DNA from: Hygrocybe punicea
Taxonomy: Eukaryota > Basidiomycota > Agaricomycetes > Agaricales > Hygrophoraceae
DNA length: 64,000 bases
NCBI GenBank assembly: GCA_963556145.1
Contig: OY744468.1
Span: forward strand, 2,232,001 to 2,296,000
Direction of reading: 5' to 3'
Part shown: piece after piece, positions 1 through 10,869 of the stretch
How the letters are laid out: every line of letters begins with the position of its first letter
Numbering within the stretch: the first letter of the stretch is position 1
Program-made: the position numbers and the translations under genes
The notes under the pieces: model-generated
Told to the model about the DNA's origin: nothing
What the model saw: the letters and a program-made list of their open reading frames with translations, nothing else
Databases searched by the model: none

Positions 1-1308
1 TTCGCCTCTTGTCATGGCCACAACGTCCACGCCGTGTTGTTGATGTCGAATATAATGTTTTCATTGTTGGTCACCACTACTATTGTGGACATCAGGACTG
101 TAAAAAAAACATATCAAAGCTGGTCGCTGGTGATATTGGATGTCCCTTTCTTCGCAGTTTATTTGGCATCTGATGTACTGAAATGGGCTTTCGGACAGAT
201 TGGTTGCACTACTGCGGTCTTGCTTTCAATGGGGTGTTGGGCTGGCACCATTTGCTGATATGATTTGAACATTCCACATTCGGCATTATGAACATATGCA
301 TTTGCTATATCTGGAGATGGTGAGGAGCCGTACACAGGCAATATCAACAGGACTTCTACCCTGACATGAGCCCTTTAGTCTTTGGGACGATGTTGATTGA
401 TAGGCGGGATATGTCCCATCTCACAGATTCTTCCGAGGATTCTATGACTCATTTATGGAGAAGCATGCTGCCGAAATGGACCAGCAAATGTCAATGCTTT
501 CAGCACGGATTTTGTGTGTCGACCACAGTCATAAAGTATGCATTGTTGAGTTTAGACATTGCAATTACTGATTGTTTCATATACTAGGTCCCAAAAAACC
601 TTGGTAAAGTTAATGGTGTCGCCATCTTTGGTGCATTACACACTGTTGTGAATGAATATGGAGAAGTTCGTGCAATGATTTTGATGCCCACCAAAGTGCA
701 TGACCAATTCATGCTGGCACTGGCAATCATCTCGCACTCACTTCGAAAATATGGACACCATGATGTTGAGCTTATCTACACTGATAATGTTCACGGCGAC
801 AAAGCCAAGCTTGAGAGAGTCTTTCCATCTCTCCTAGATCACGTTCTCCCTGTCCCTGCATTGTCATTGGAAACATTGGCTCTGCCTACCAACTGGGAGG
901 TGGCCATACTCACAACCACATATCAGATCAATACACGACTTAACTCCATTATGGAGGACTTGTAAAACCTTCCACCTGACCAAAAAATGCATGTTGCCCT
1001 CGACATGGAATGGTCAGTGGACTGTGTGCATGGCATACATGGATGTGTGGCTTTGATTTCATTATGTTTTGAAAATTGCATTTATCACATACCGGTATGT
1101 ACCTTCATTTATGTATTATGCTCATGACTGATGACTTGCAGACGTCTTCGTACATCAAGGACAATGGGTTCTTGGCACTCCTGAATACACTACTCATCCT
1201 CTTATGTTCTGAAAGGATTGTAAAGCTTGGTGTACATGTCAAGGCTGATCTCACTCGATTGTACAATGATTGTGGGTATCACGGTACAAGTGAACAGTCA
1301 TTCACCGG
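1..1308 (+). pseudogene. 5' part of a transposase-like / 3'-5' exonuclease pseudogene
   Basis: The left edge of the window lies inside this gene. Reading across frames gives a region with CVDHSHK (about 520) and YTDNV (778-792), which look like the first and second aspartates of a DDE/RNase H-like transposase. A 3'-5' exonuclease domain follows, with its first metal motif ALDMEW near 1000. A good intron lies at 538-588 (GTATGC to CTAG). The copy is dead: frame is lost around 150-360, a TAA stands at 963-965, and an LTR element cuts the exonuclease domain after 1308. The reading frame resumes at 7064. I recall this arrangement from multi-copy hypothetical proteins of Agaricomycetes, so a mobile-element origin is likely but inferred. 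Confidence 0.65.
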
Positions 1309-1922
1309 TGTGACGGCGAGTTCTGTTGTAGACCCGAAATAGGAATCTACTGTAAGGGTGATCAGCTAAGAAGTGATCAGAGGAGTAAAGTCTTTCTAAG
1401 GTGTCTAGTCAATCCAACCCGAATCCAGGGTTCCGGATCAGAGGGGAAGTGAAGGGAGTGGAGTACGAAGACTAATATGGGTGATACGAAGCGAGGACTA
1501 AGAAATAGAACTGAAGGGGAGTGATAACCTGTATTTTCTATATGATGGGATGTAATATGATATGGTTGTAGTATAAGGGTACATCGTTTATACTACTGGG
1601 AGTGATCCTGTGCTGTAGTAACCATGTACTACAAGCGAAGGCTGTAACTGATGGGAGAGGAGTGGAGCGGAGTATAGGAGGAATGGTGCTATGTACTAAG
1701 TAATGGGAAACGAAGATATATCATATGTAACTATATACGTAGTGATTCCGGGTCGTTAGAGACATCGCATTGCATGTAGGAACGAATCCGGAGGCGGAAT
1801 CTGGAGCGGAATCGACGGAGAGGACCGGAATCGGGCGGAATCGACGATACATGAATGGGAATGGACCGGGATGAAGTGGGATATGAAGAGGATTCGGGTC
1901 CAGACGGCCTGGAGCCTCTACA
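1309..1922 (-). repeat. 3' LTR (left copy) of the LTR retrotransposon
   Basis: 614 bp, the same length as the right copy. By eye the two copies differ at 10 positions (about 1.6%). One difference is near 1313 and the other nine lie between 1774 and 1922; the 460 bp between are identical. The cargo gene starts 338 bp inside this LTR, so promoter activity from this repeat could drive it. Confidence 0.9.
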
Positions 1923-2259
1923 TCCAGTCAGGACTCAGATAGAGACCATCCCTGGTCAATCCATACGAAATAACGAAGATACCGGGGTCGTGGGAATAAA
2001 TGAGCAGAGGTGATGTCGAAAACAGGCAGAAACGATGGTACAACGTGAACGAGATCGAAGCCGGCGGGTATCGAAGCGTCGGGAAGCAGTGGTCCGGAGC
2101 TACTAAAAGAGGGTGGGGCGAAACGGCTGGATAAAGGAACAACGGTCACGTGATGGGGCAACAAATACAAACAAGAAAACTTTTCAACGCGTCTTCAACG
2201 ATCTTGACAGCAACCTCAACAAGCCCAACAAACCCAACAAGTACCAATACCAACACCAG

Positions 2260-3660
2260 ATGTCGACGGAATATGACACTTTCCTCAATAATCTCAATGC
2301 AGAAACATGGCAAGACTTCAAGAGCGCCGTAGCCGAGTTACTAGAAGTCGACGCGGCCGGAATCGATATCGTACGCGACGGATTCGAGAATGAGGCACAG
2401 CAATGGGTGGTGAGACGACGACGGGCCATGGTAAGAGATCCCGTTCCTGTAAAACGGCACGGACTAACGATACCCGGCAGTGGAACTACAGGGGAATATT
2501 GACGGAAATCCGGGACAACAGAATCGACATGACGGAACCGAGGGATTTCTCGATGGGCGGAGAGATGGTGGTGGAGGTTGAGGAGTGGTTGTGGAGCTGG
2601 GAGGACTATGAACGGGAACGGAAAGAGGCGAGGCGTCAGGAAGCGTTACGGTTGCAGGAGGAAAAGGAGGAGGAAGCGAGGAAACAACAGGCCGTGGAGG
2701 CGGAGAAGTGGGTCGAGGAGGCGGAAAGGGCAAAGGCAGCAGAGGCAGCGAAAAGGGAGGCTGAAGCAGCCGCGGAAAGGGTCCGGGAGGAGACCGGACA
2801 AACCATCGATCATGGAAACGAGGACGAGGACGAGGATACGGACGACGATTGGGCCGAGCAACAACTCCAGAAATACGAATGGCTTCAAGCTCTTAAAAAC
2901 AAAAAGGCCAACCAGGATAAAAGGGTCAACCAGGACAACGAGACCGTTCACGGGGACTACCATAGCGGGGACGACTTTTCGAACGCGAGCGGGAACGGGG
3001 ACACGGGACTGAAGGGAAAGATTCCAGGGGTAAGTAATATCTCGCGGGCTCATATATCCGTGGTGCCTAACTAATCCATAGTACATGCAGTCATTCTGGA
3101 TCTGGCAATGCGATGCATGCGTGACCGCTAATGCGGTTTGTCGTGGAATTGAGGGGTACGCGTGCGATCGATGCAAAAGGCTTAAACGATGTTGCAGATT
3201 ATCGATGAAGGGACCGGCCACCGGAACTGGGAAAGTGGAACGGAAAGGGAAGGCGAAGGCGGGAAGTCCAAAGAGAAGGATCGTCGTGAAGAGGATTTCG
3301 AAGCTGGTGAAGAAGCCCAGGCTACGGGCCGGAGAGGCGTCGACGAGTAAGCGGACGTTGACCGATGTCGAACTGGATACGGAATCGGAGCGGGACGATG
3401 GGAGGCAAGGGAATCCGTTCAAGCACCCGCGGATTGGAGCCGGAATCAACGACCATGTATGGGCAGTGTGCAAGATGGCGACGGAAACACAGAGGGAGAT
3501 ATCGGTGATCGTGGACGGCCTCTCAGAATACGTCGCGGTGATCCATACGAAACTAACCCATTGGACGAAGGAGCTAAATCGACTACGTGCGAACCAGGCC
3601 CATATCCTGGGTCAACTCGACATGATCGACACCAAACTCGACGAAGGGAGAAGGGAATAA
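2260..3660 (+). CDS. Zn2Cys6 (Gal4-type) zinc-cluster protein carried antisense in the retrotransposon
   Basis: Three exons, 2260-2430, 2481-3029 and 3082-3660, give a 432-aa protein. Both introns are short (50 and 52 bp), GT-AG and phase 0, with CTAAC or CTAACT branch sites. Residues 1-57 form a compact N-terminus. Residues about 98-165 are a highly charged Glu/Arg/Lys/Ala coiled coil, followed by an Asp/Glu stretch. Residues 250-277 read C-x2-C-x6-C-x7-C-x2-C-x6-C, which fits the fungal Zn2Cys6 DNA-binding consensus, with the usual basic KRLKR between the last cysteines. A Lys/Arg-rich linker and a second probable coiled coil complete the protein. In Gal4-type factors this order means DNA binding followed by dimerisation. 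It runs opposite to gag. DNA binding is inferred from the motif; the target and role are unknown. Confidence 0.75.
3109..3195 (+). other. Zn2Cys6 cluster coding segment
   Basis: Encodes the six-cysteine pattern plus one extra adjacent cysteine. Spacing is C2C6C7C2C6C, with CDRCKRLKRC at the end. This is the diagnostic part of the cargo gene. Confidence 0.75.
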
Positions 3661-5350
3661 AAGGGGAATGGATGAAAAGGGAAGGGAAAGCGGAACGTCG
3701 AACAATGTATATAAAATAAAAATAGAGTATATAATAAAACTATAAATGGAAAAGAGGGAAACGGAACGACGAGATAAGATAACCGGAATCTGGGGGTCGA
3801 GGAGGAGGACGGGACCGGAATACAGCAGAAACAAAAAGGGACCAGAAAGGACGGGAAACAAAGAGAACTAGAAACAGAAATGAAAACATAAACAAATGAG
3901 AAACGGGAGCGAGAACGGAAAGCGGAACGGAAGACGAAAACGCAAAAATAGGAGACAGAAATGGGTCTATATCCCCACAAGAGTTTCTGAAAGAAGGTCG
4001 GAGGCGGAATGACGAGAGGAGGCGGAGAACTTCTTGCAAATATTTGAGCAAGGTGTCGAGGGGGCGGAGGTCCAAAATGCGATGACAAAGTAGAATGAAG
4101 ACGGAAACGAGGAACAATAAAAATTTGAGAACCAGAGTGCCGACACCAACACGATCCCATATAATGGGTGCGCCACGTGATGGGTCTAAAAACGATGGGG
4201 TGCCCCAAGCGGGCGAAGACAGAACCAACAATGATACGGGAGCAGAAACGATGAGGGGAACCGGGAACGAAGGGGTCGACATAACGGAATCGGAACCGGA
4301 ATCGAAATCAAATAAGAGGGGTAGAATGGGGTCCGGAATGGGAATGGGTACGGAATACTCAACCAAGGTTGACGGAATCTCGATAGACGTAGACGGAAGA
4401 CAAAAGGATGACAGTATCAAGGACGAAATGTCTATTTCTGGAGAATCCGAGGACAATGGGAGCGGGTCCGGTACGAGTTCGTGGACAGAAACCGGAGGGG
4501 ACGAAACCGGAGACAACAGGGACGAAATAGGAAATGGAATGGATAAATCGGGAACAGGACCGGAAGGCAAGACGGAATCGATGACCGGCATCGATAAATC
4601 AGGAAGGGGCTCGGACGGGGACGACACGGTGTAAAGGCGAGGTCGGGGTGGCTGCGGAATAATCATCCTAAGCCTGTGGGGTCAGCGTAGAAGTGACTAG
4701 GAATAGTCTAACAAGCTTCAGTAAGATAATAGGATATAAAAAGTAAGAAGCCGCCGAGTAAACTACTGAAATCTATCGAGACCGATCGAAGCCGACGAAG
4801 CTGACGATGTCGGGTACGGCGGGTCGGGTGTCGGGTGACGAGAAACATAGAGATAAAGGCGGTAGAACGACGGGGAGGGCGTCGAGGAATCCGACGAGCA
4901 ATGTGTGCGATGGAATTTACTGAGAGACTTAATTCTCAGAGAGAGGAAATGGGGGAACTGGTTTCTTATTTTGAGACGGCGCTTGGGCACCGTTTTTATA
5001 CTACAAAGTTCTGTACCTAGATTCGGACGAGAGTCCTCAGCCGATGAGAGGAAACAAAGGAGAATAAAAATGGGGAAGTAGGAAGAGCATTGCGAGGCGA
5101 CGATGACAGGGAAAATGGGTGGAAGATATAAAAACCGTAAAAGATGCAAAATACTTTACTATATCCCCATAAGGGAGATGCTAGGCGTGAATAAGGCAAG
5201 TCCGATGTCGGGATCCCAGTCCGATGAGATCTATCTTTGATATTTGAAGTTCCACGAGTTTAGGAGATAGACCGACCAGGTACGTGAGCGGCCATGCTAG
5301 TCGGTATGCATCGGGTTGCATCGGGTTGCGTCGGGTTCGAACGTAGATTG
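3661..5350. other. Internal retroelement region without recognisable coding function
   Basis: About 1.7 kb that is strongly purine-rich on the plus strand (many GGAA, CGGAATC and GACGA words). This keeps several frames open by composition alone: a 308-codon Ser/Pro-rich minus frame at 3740-4666 and a 179-codon Gly/Asp/Ser-rich plus frame at 4095-4634. Neither shows a domain or a reverse transcriptase, integrase or RNase H motif. The minus frame lies downstream of gag in gag orientation, so it may be a decayed or unusual second ORF. Near 5305-5335 the words GCATCGGGTT and GCGTCGGGTT recur in tandem. Confidence 0.5.
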
Positions 5351-6265
5351 CTAGAGACGTCGGGTTCGAGCGGATTCGCTAGATATCGATGTTACGGCCT
5401 CAGAGGGTCGAGGACCCTCTACAACGGGACTGGACGACAATACCTGTAAACAAATGATGGTCTCGACGGGCACCGGAGCGGACGGGGATGGGGAACACGA
5501 TGACGGGGACAGAGTATACGAAGGACCGGAATGAACGTGGGGGATGGAATGAACGACAGTGGGCGGGATCGAGGACGAGATCGAGGATGGGATCTGTTCC
5601 GGAGGTGAAATGACTGCGACAGGTATGGGTGCGGGACCGGAATCGGGACTGGAAATGGCAATGGGGGCTGCAGTGACAACGGACTCCGGAACGGAACGGT
5701 AACCAGAAAGGAGAAACAACGCGGCGTCGTGGAAAATATCAACCAGGTATGGATCGTCGTGGTAATGACTGGGAAGAAGGTAATGAAGTTGCTCTTCAAC
5801 ATGTTGACAAAGATGTGAGTCAAATCCGTTGGCAAAATACTCATTCCGTTGCTTGTCTGATAAATGGCTGTTGTTGTATAGTACTCCGGATATGCATATG
5901 AAGTCCCGGAAATATTGTCCTAAGTCCGTCTTGTTTTCTATACCATAAGCCGATTGTCGTTTAACCAATTGTTCGAGATCCGTGATCATATACCGAATAC
6001 TGTCCGTGGCACCGGGATAGAAGGCGAAAACGGCACGTTGGAAAGCGATGAAGTCCTTTGCTGAAGCGGCGGGTAGGGTAGACCAAAGTTCGTAATCGTC
6101 GTTATTGAGGTACCGGAGCGTGTAGCAAATTTTCATAGTGTCTGTGAGTCCACAGTCGGAGCCGAGCATGTCAATTTCATCAAAGAAGCAGGGAAGGTCG
6201 TGTTCGTCACCATGAAACCTCGGGGCTGAACAATCACCTCGGAGAGGCATCAATCCGTGCGTCAT
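5351..6265 (-). CDS. Gag-like protein of the LTR retrotransposon
   Basis: About 304 aa from the first in-frame ATG (6265). The open frame continues 20 codons further 5' without an ATG, and that part reads like the same domain, so the start is uncertain. The N-terminal two thirds resemble the capsid region of fungal LTR-element Gag proteins: a Phe-x-Gly entry, a helical segment containing YELWSTLPAAS, then FIAFQRAVFAFYPGA. The C-terminal third is Pro/Ser/Val-rich and low in complexity. There is no CCHC zinc knuckle. It sits about 185 bp downstream of the primer binding site on the same strand, the normal place for gag. No stop or frameshift interrupts it, suggesting recent activity. Confidence 0.7.
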   Translation of the reverse strand: MTHGLMPLRGDCSAPRFHGDEHDLPCFFDEIDMLGSDCGLTDTMKICYTLRYLNNDDYELWSTLPAASAKDFIAFQRAVFAFYPGATDSIRYMITDLEQLVKRQSAYGIENKTDLGQYFRDFICISGVLYNNSHLSDKQRNEYFANGFDSHLCQHVEEQLHYLLPSHYHDDPYLVDIFHDAALFLLSGYRSVPESVVTAAPIAISSPDSGPAPIPVAVISPPEQIPSSISSSIPPTVVHSIPHVHSGPSYTLSPSSCSPSPSAPVPVETIICLQVLSSSPVVEGPRPSEAVTSISSESARTRRL

Positions 6266-6430
6266 ATCGGGGAATTTCCAAATCGGGAAGCAGGTCGGGT
6301 CAGGGAGGTACGAGGAAGGGGTCAAAGTCGTAAGCGGGGCTGAGCGATTAGAGTCGGGAACAAAAGAAAAATGTCATGAAAGTCAAACCCGACGGTGGGG
6401 AGGGTATGAAAAGACAGAAAAACTTTTACT

Positions 6431-6447
6431 CCTTGCGGTGGGCTCCA
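6431..6447 (-). other. Primer binding site
   Basis: On the minus strand the bases two positions inside the 5' LTR read TGGAGCCCACCGCAAGG. TGG directly after an LTR is the complement of a tRNA CCA end. The tRNA species cannot be named from this alone. Confidence 0.65.
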
Positions 6448-6449
6448 GT

Positions 6450-7063
6450 TGTGATGGCGAGTTCTGTTGTAGACCCGAAATAGGAATCTACTGTAAGGGT
6501 GATCAGCTAAGAAGTGATCAGAGGAGTAAAGTCTTTCTAAGGTGTCTAGTCAATCCAACCCGAATCCAGGGTTCCGGATCAGAGGGGAAGTGAAGGGAGT
6601 GGAGTACGAAGACTAATATGGGTGATACGAAGCGAGGACTAAGAAATAGAACTGAAGGGGAGTGATAACCTGTATTTTCTATATGATGGGATGTAATATG
6701 ATATGGTTGTAGTATAAGGGTACATCGTTTATACTACTGGGAGTGATCCTGTGCTGTAGTAACCATGTACTACAAGCGAAGGCTGTAACTGATGGGAGAG
6801 GAGTGGAGCGGAGTATAGGAGGAATGGTGCTATGTACTAAGTAATGGGAAACGAAGATATATCATATGTAACTATATACGTAGTGATTCCGGGTCGTTAG
6901 AGACATCGCATTGCGTGTAGGAACGAATCCGGAGGTGGAATCCGGACCGGAATCGACGGAGAGGACCGGAATCAGGCGGAATCGACGATACATGAATGGG
7001 AATGGACGGGGACAAAGTGGGATATGAAGAGGATTCGGGTCCAGACGGCCCGGAGCCTCTACA
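6450..7063 (-). repeat. 5' LTR (right copy) of the LTR retrotransposon
   Basis: 614 bp matching the left copy at 604 positions by eye. Being next to the primer binding site and gag, it is the 5' LTR and should hold the element's own promoter. Confidence 0.9.
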
Positions 7064-9490
7064 CCGGGACACTTGACCTTGGCACGATGGCAAAGGAACG
7101 AAACATCACCAATACCAGCAAAGTCAGCCTATCTGACTTGTCTTCGTCCATCCTACATCGTTACCTTGCCAAGGATGAGACAATCCAAGTCAGCACATCA
7201 TGGGACAACCAGCAGCTCACTTCAGAACAAATAAAGTATGCCTCCCTTGATGTCTTTGCATCATGGTTGATATTTCAATCATTTGTCACCATTCCACCTG
7301 AGGGCCCTGTGATGGAAACGACGCCTGCTGGAACTCATGTTCGATTGTTGTCTCAAGATCATAAGATGACTGTCACTCATGGCATTCTTGCCCTGGACCG
7401 ACCAAAGCCATTCAATGGAGTCAATGTTACAAGAACACGAGCAATCATCAATGTCACGTCTATTCTGGTCCCGGCATATCTCATCCGTCGTGAACTCCTT
7501 CCATCATCACCGAATGACACAACTCTATCAGAATATGGGAAATTTCTCCCATTTGGCCTTCTCTGTAATATAAAGGATCTCCGAGTGATGGTAGAAGTCC
7601 ATCCTACCCCAGATAATTCTCGGCAACTGTCACAGCTCCCAGATTATCCCCTCCCACCACCACCTGATGTGGAAACAATTCCTGGCACTCTCATGTCACA
7701 CCAGGGCCAGGGTGACCTGTTAGATGATGGTGATGAAAGCTGGGAGAATGGCCTTGAGGTTGATGCAGATGTGGAGGATAATGTTGACAAGGCAATTGCA
7801 GACCCTCATGCTCAACGACAAGCACAGACCTTGATTGCAAACCATGCCACTGTTTACCCGTCTATTCATTCTCATGTCCTTGGTGATATCTGGCACCTTA
7901 TGGACCAATTCAAGATCTCTGTCCATCATGGTCTCCGATGCCCTTTTGCTCGTGCATTGCGAGATGCAATATTCCTCCTGGATGCAGAGGATAAAGCTGT
8001 AGTTCAAACTGTGCTTTCATCACGAGGAATTTCATTTGATCAGATGGTGTTGTGGAACTCTGATTGGGTCTGGCGAAGAGTAAAATGCTATGTGCCTCCT
8101 CCTGAAGTCCTTCTTGGGCAGGTTACAACCACGCTGCAAAAGTTTGGACCCTTGAAGGATACAGTCACTGGCCAGCCTCTTTTCAATGATGTGTCATGGG
8201 ACAAAGCTCGAAATATCATTGAGAATATTTGCATGGGATTCTATTCAGACCCTCCTGGCATTACCCTTTACACCACACAGAAAATTGATGGCAATGGCCT
8301 CATGACATACAAATGCAATCGTGGCACAAATCATGTTGAGGGAGGTGTTCATCAAAATATTAGATGGAGATTTGGACCATATAATGCAACTCCTCGCTTT
8401 GCGGTCAACCTTCTTTGTGACTATTCTCTTATACATAACTTCATGGTCAGTGTTTATGACCAATTGTTTATTTTTGCTCATCATTTGTGATAGGTTGGGA
8501 CATATAAAAGATGTGGCACCCCATACTGAGGATCCTTTGATATCTGAACATGTAACCGAATTATGCATCTCCTGGATACAATGTCCCACCTCTTTATTAT
8601 GGAACATCCACACCTTGGTACGGCTGGCTGGGTAAATGGAAATGATTTTGAGAGGTCACAGGAGACATTTGGCATACTGCCACTTTCTGGTGATGCACAA
8701 GGAAAATTAGGAATGCTTGAATATCATCACGAGTTTGCTTCAGATCACAAGATTCTCCATGCCAATCTTGCTCATAGGCAGAGCACCCAAATTGCAGCTC
8801 TCCCTGTCCATACCCCACAAGAGAAGGCTCTATATCGTATCCTCATCAAGTTGACTTCTGGCCATTTTTCAGGGAAGCAGCAGCCCAACTGGGTTAGTCT
8901 TGCTCTTCAGCGGTCAAGACAGAGTGATGGCATTCACATTTTCTATAAGGTGTGTAACTAAAGGATTGGAATGAGCATAACTGACATGCAGAATTCAGCT
9001 GCCTGAACACTTGAAGGCATATTATAAAATGTGGTGTGAATACCGCAATGAAGAAAATTCAATTGAGCAAAACAAGGCTGCTTACAATCAAATTCAAATC
9101 CTTCTGAAATCTCATGCAGATGTCCCAAAAATCCAGGCTGGTACACATGCAACACTCAGCCAAGAAATTGACCTATCACGATGGCGCCCACCTGTAGAAG
9201 AACTTTCTGAGTGGCAGATGAGTACATTATTGGGGCGACATAGCTTATGACAAAGTGCAATCCAGTTCTTCTATGGTGAACAGGGATTATCTGCAATCCC
9301 AGGACCATCTCAACCAGCCACAAATTTGGATCCAGCTTCAAACTGCAGCAATGTTGGCCAGAAAATAAAATGCCGATGCCCAAGATGCGGGAAAGTTGGC
9401 TGCCCTGGTGCTTTTTGCAGCAGGCCCTGCTTGTCACAGGTGATATTTGAACAACTTATTTCAGAGCACTTCTGGGACAATAGGAAGTGA
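7064..9490 (+). pseudogene. 3' part of the interrupted transposase-like / exonuclease pseudogene
   Basis: The exonuclease frame broken at 1308 resumes exactly after the right LTR. It runs with YASLDVFAS (third exonuclease motif) and a long unknown region to 8442. A GTCAGT...GATAG intron (8443-8492) follows, then conserved-looking sequence with TGA stops at 8527-8529 and 8545-8547. A second intron near 8950-9000 and another in-frame TGA at 9248-9250 follow. The last part has a Cys-rich zinc-ribbon-like stretch (CRCPRCGKVGCPGAFCSRPC, about 9370-9430). The 7064-8442 stretch is still open for over 450 codons, so decay is recent. Whole-gene function before decay is inferred to be transposition-related with a fused nuclease. 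Confidence 0.65.
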
Positions 9491-10869
9491 AAATATTTCA
9501 GACCAAGTTAGATCATTAAGGGGCCAATTCTGGCAGAGGAATGGAATAAATTGTGAATAACTCTTTATGCAGGGCCGAATAAAACACAAAATTTGACATG
9601 AGAGTAGGTGTACTATATTTACATCTTTTCAGGATCTCACTTGGGGTATACATGCCTTGTTGTGCATGCCAGAAGATTCAAAAGCTTCAGACACACTTCC
9701 ATGTCTGGCAACTTGTACCCATTTGGGAAATTGGCAACTGCCGGTTGTATTTCCTCATTTTCAAATTTCAACAAAATGGGTACAGAAGAGTACTGGAGGT
9801 AATTTCTGTTTTAGTTTCTTGTGAGTTGTATGCTAATGATTATAATGATTGCAGCTACACCCACGACAAACACAGTCGAGCCCAAACCACAACCAACACC
9901 AGCCCAGAAGACAATGCCATGGCCACCCCAGCAAACAGAACAGACGCCGATAAAAATGGCCACAGAAATGAGGCCGCGAGGGTGGGTACGAGGATGCACC
10001 AACAACTGAGACAGACAGCCGAGACAAGCACAGCGGCAACGACAAGGACAGCAATGGCGAGGGCACATATGGCCAGCCAGGGGAAGATGACGGGGATGAT
10101 GGGGACGGGGACGACAGGGATGGGAATGACAGGGACAAGGATGGTGGAGACGTAGACGAAGATGATGAGGACGAGGGGAATGCACCAGGTATGTACATCC
10201 CACTCTCCTCCCTCTCCTCCTCCCTCTCCCTCTCCCCCTCTCCCTGCTGTCCTTCCCTGCTGCCTTCCCACATTCCCATGTCTCCCACTCCCACTCCCTT
10301 CTCCCACACCCACCTTCCTCCACTCCCACACCCACCTTCCTCCCACACCCACACCCTTCCTCCCACCACCACACCTTCCTCTCACCTGCCTCCTGCCCTT
10401 GACTATTTAATTATGTATGTTAATAATCATTAAATTTATGTGTCTAATAGTGAGGTTATATATATTGATTCCAATAGAGAATTGAGCAATATGAAATAGA
10501 AAAGCACAATATTCCAAGTGGGGTAATTTCCGATTTTGCCAAATATTGTCATTGGGGATAAGTAGCTCCTGTAATGGCTGATAGCTGATGGTAAAAGTAA
10601 GATATTGTGCATTGTCAAAATAATAATTGTGTAATTTTGCTATTCCCTGTGCTTTTAATAATTGCATTCAAATTATATTACATGGTACATTTACTTGAAG
10701 TACAGTTTGAAACAGTTTGATTGCTTTATATATATGGCAGTTTCTGAATAAATATTGGCTTGAGCTGTTGTGAGCTCTGTCAATGTTGTCAACATGCAAT
10801 ACATGCAGACAAAGTGGGATGTGGCTCAATCCAGTGGACTGACATGGGCCCACATTGCAGCAAGTAGTA
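9491..10869. other. No confident gene; low-complexity and AT-rich sequence
   Basis: Open frames here are compositional. 9900-10160 is a CA/GA-rich stretch open in several frames. 10200-10400 is almost pure C/T on the plus strand, built from CCCTCTCC, CTCCCAC and ACCCAC words. 10420-10800 is AT-rich with no gene. The 9600-9850 part may be a further decayed tail of the upstream pseudogene. Confidence 0.5.

Larger units (their letters stand above)
1309..7063 (-). mobile_element. Complete non-autonomous LTR retrotransposon with antisense cargo gene
   Basis: Two 614-bp direct repeats (1309-1922 and 6450-7063) bound a 4.5-kb internal region. Read on the minus strand each LTR starts TGTAGAGG and ends TCACA. 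Two bases inside the right LTR the minus strand reads TGGAGCCCACCGC, a typical tRNA primer binding site, which sets the orientation. The host sequence shows CCGG (or ACCGG) on both sides, consistent with a target-site duplication. Inside, the minus strand encodes a gag-like protein (5351-6265) and the plus strand a spliced Zn2Cys6-type gene (2260-3660). No protease, reverse transcriptase, RNase H or integrase could be recognised, so mobility would need enzymes from another element. The polypurine tract before the 3' LTR is poor. Confidence 0.85.

Noticed and set aside
1923..1945. Primer binding site on the plus strand next to the left LTR
   Set aside because: TCCAGTCAGG does not start with TGG; the minus-strand site at 6431-6447 and gag orientation settle the direction.
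2578..3012. Arg/Lys/Gly/Thr-rich plus frame overlapping the cargo gene
   Set aside because: Shadow of exon 2 of the Zn2Cys6 gene in another frame; no splice sites or start context.
3740..4666. 308-codon minus-strand frame inside the retroelement
   Set aside because: Composition-driven (Ser/Pro/Leu/Phe from purine-rich plus strand), no domain, overlapped by an equally open plus frame. Kept only as a possibility within the internal-region entry.
5300..5380. tRNA-like GGGTTCGA words
   Set aside because: TTCGA boxes occur in a short tandem repeat of the retroelement; no cloverleaf or A box. No tRNA or rRNA gene was found in the window.
9811..10385. Three overlapping minus frames of 176-187 codons
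   Set aside because: Low-complexity Gly/Trp/Val or Ser/Pro translations of a C/T-rich tract; several frames open at once on the same strand.
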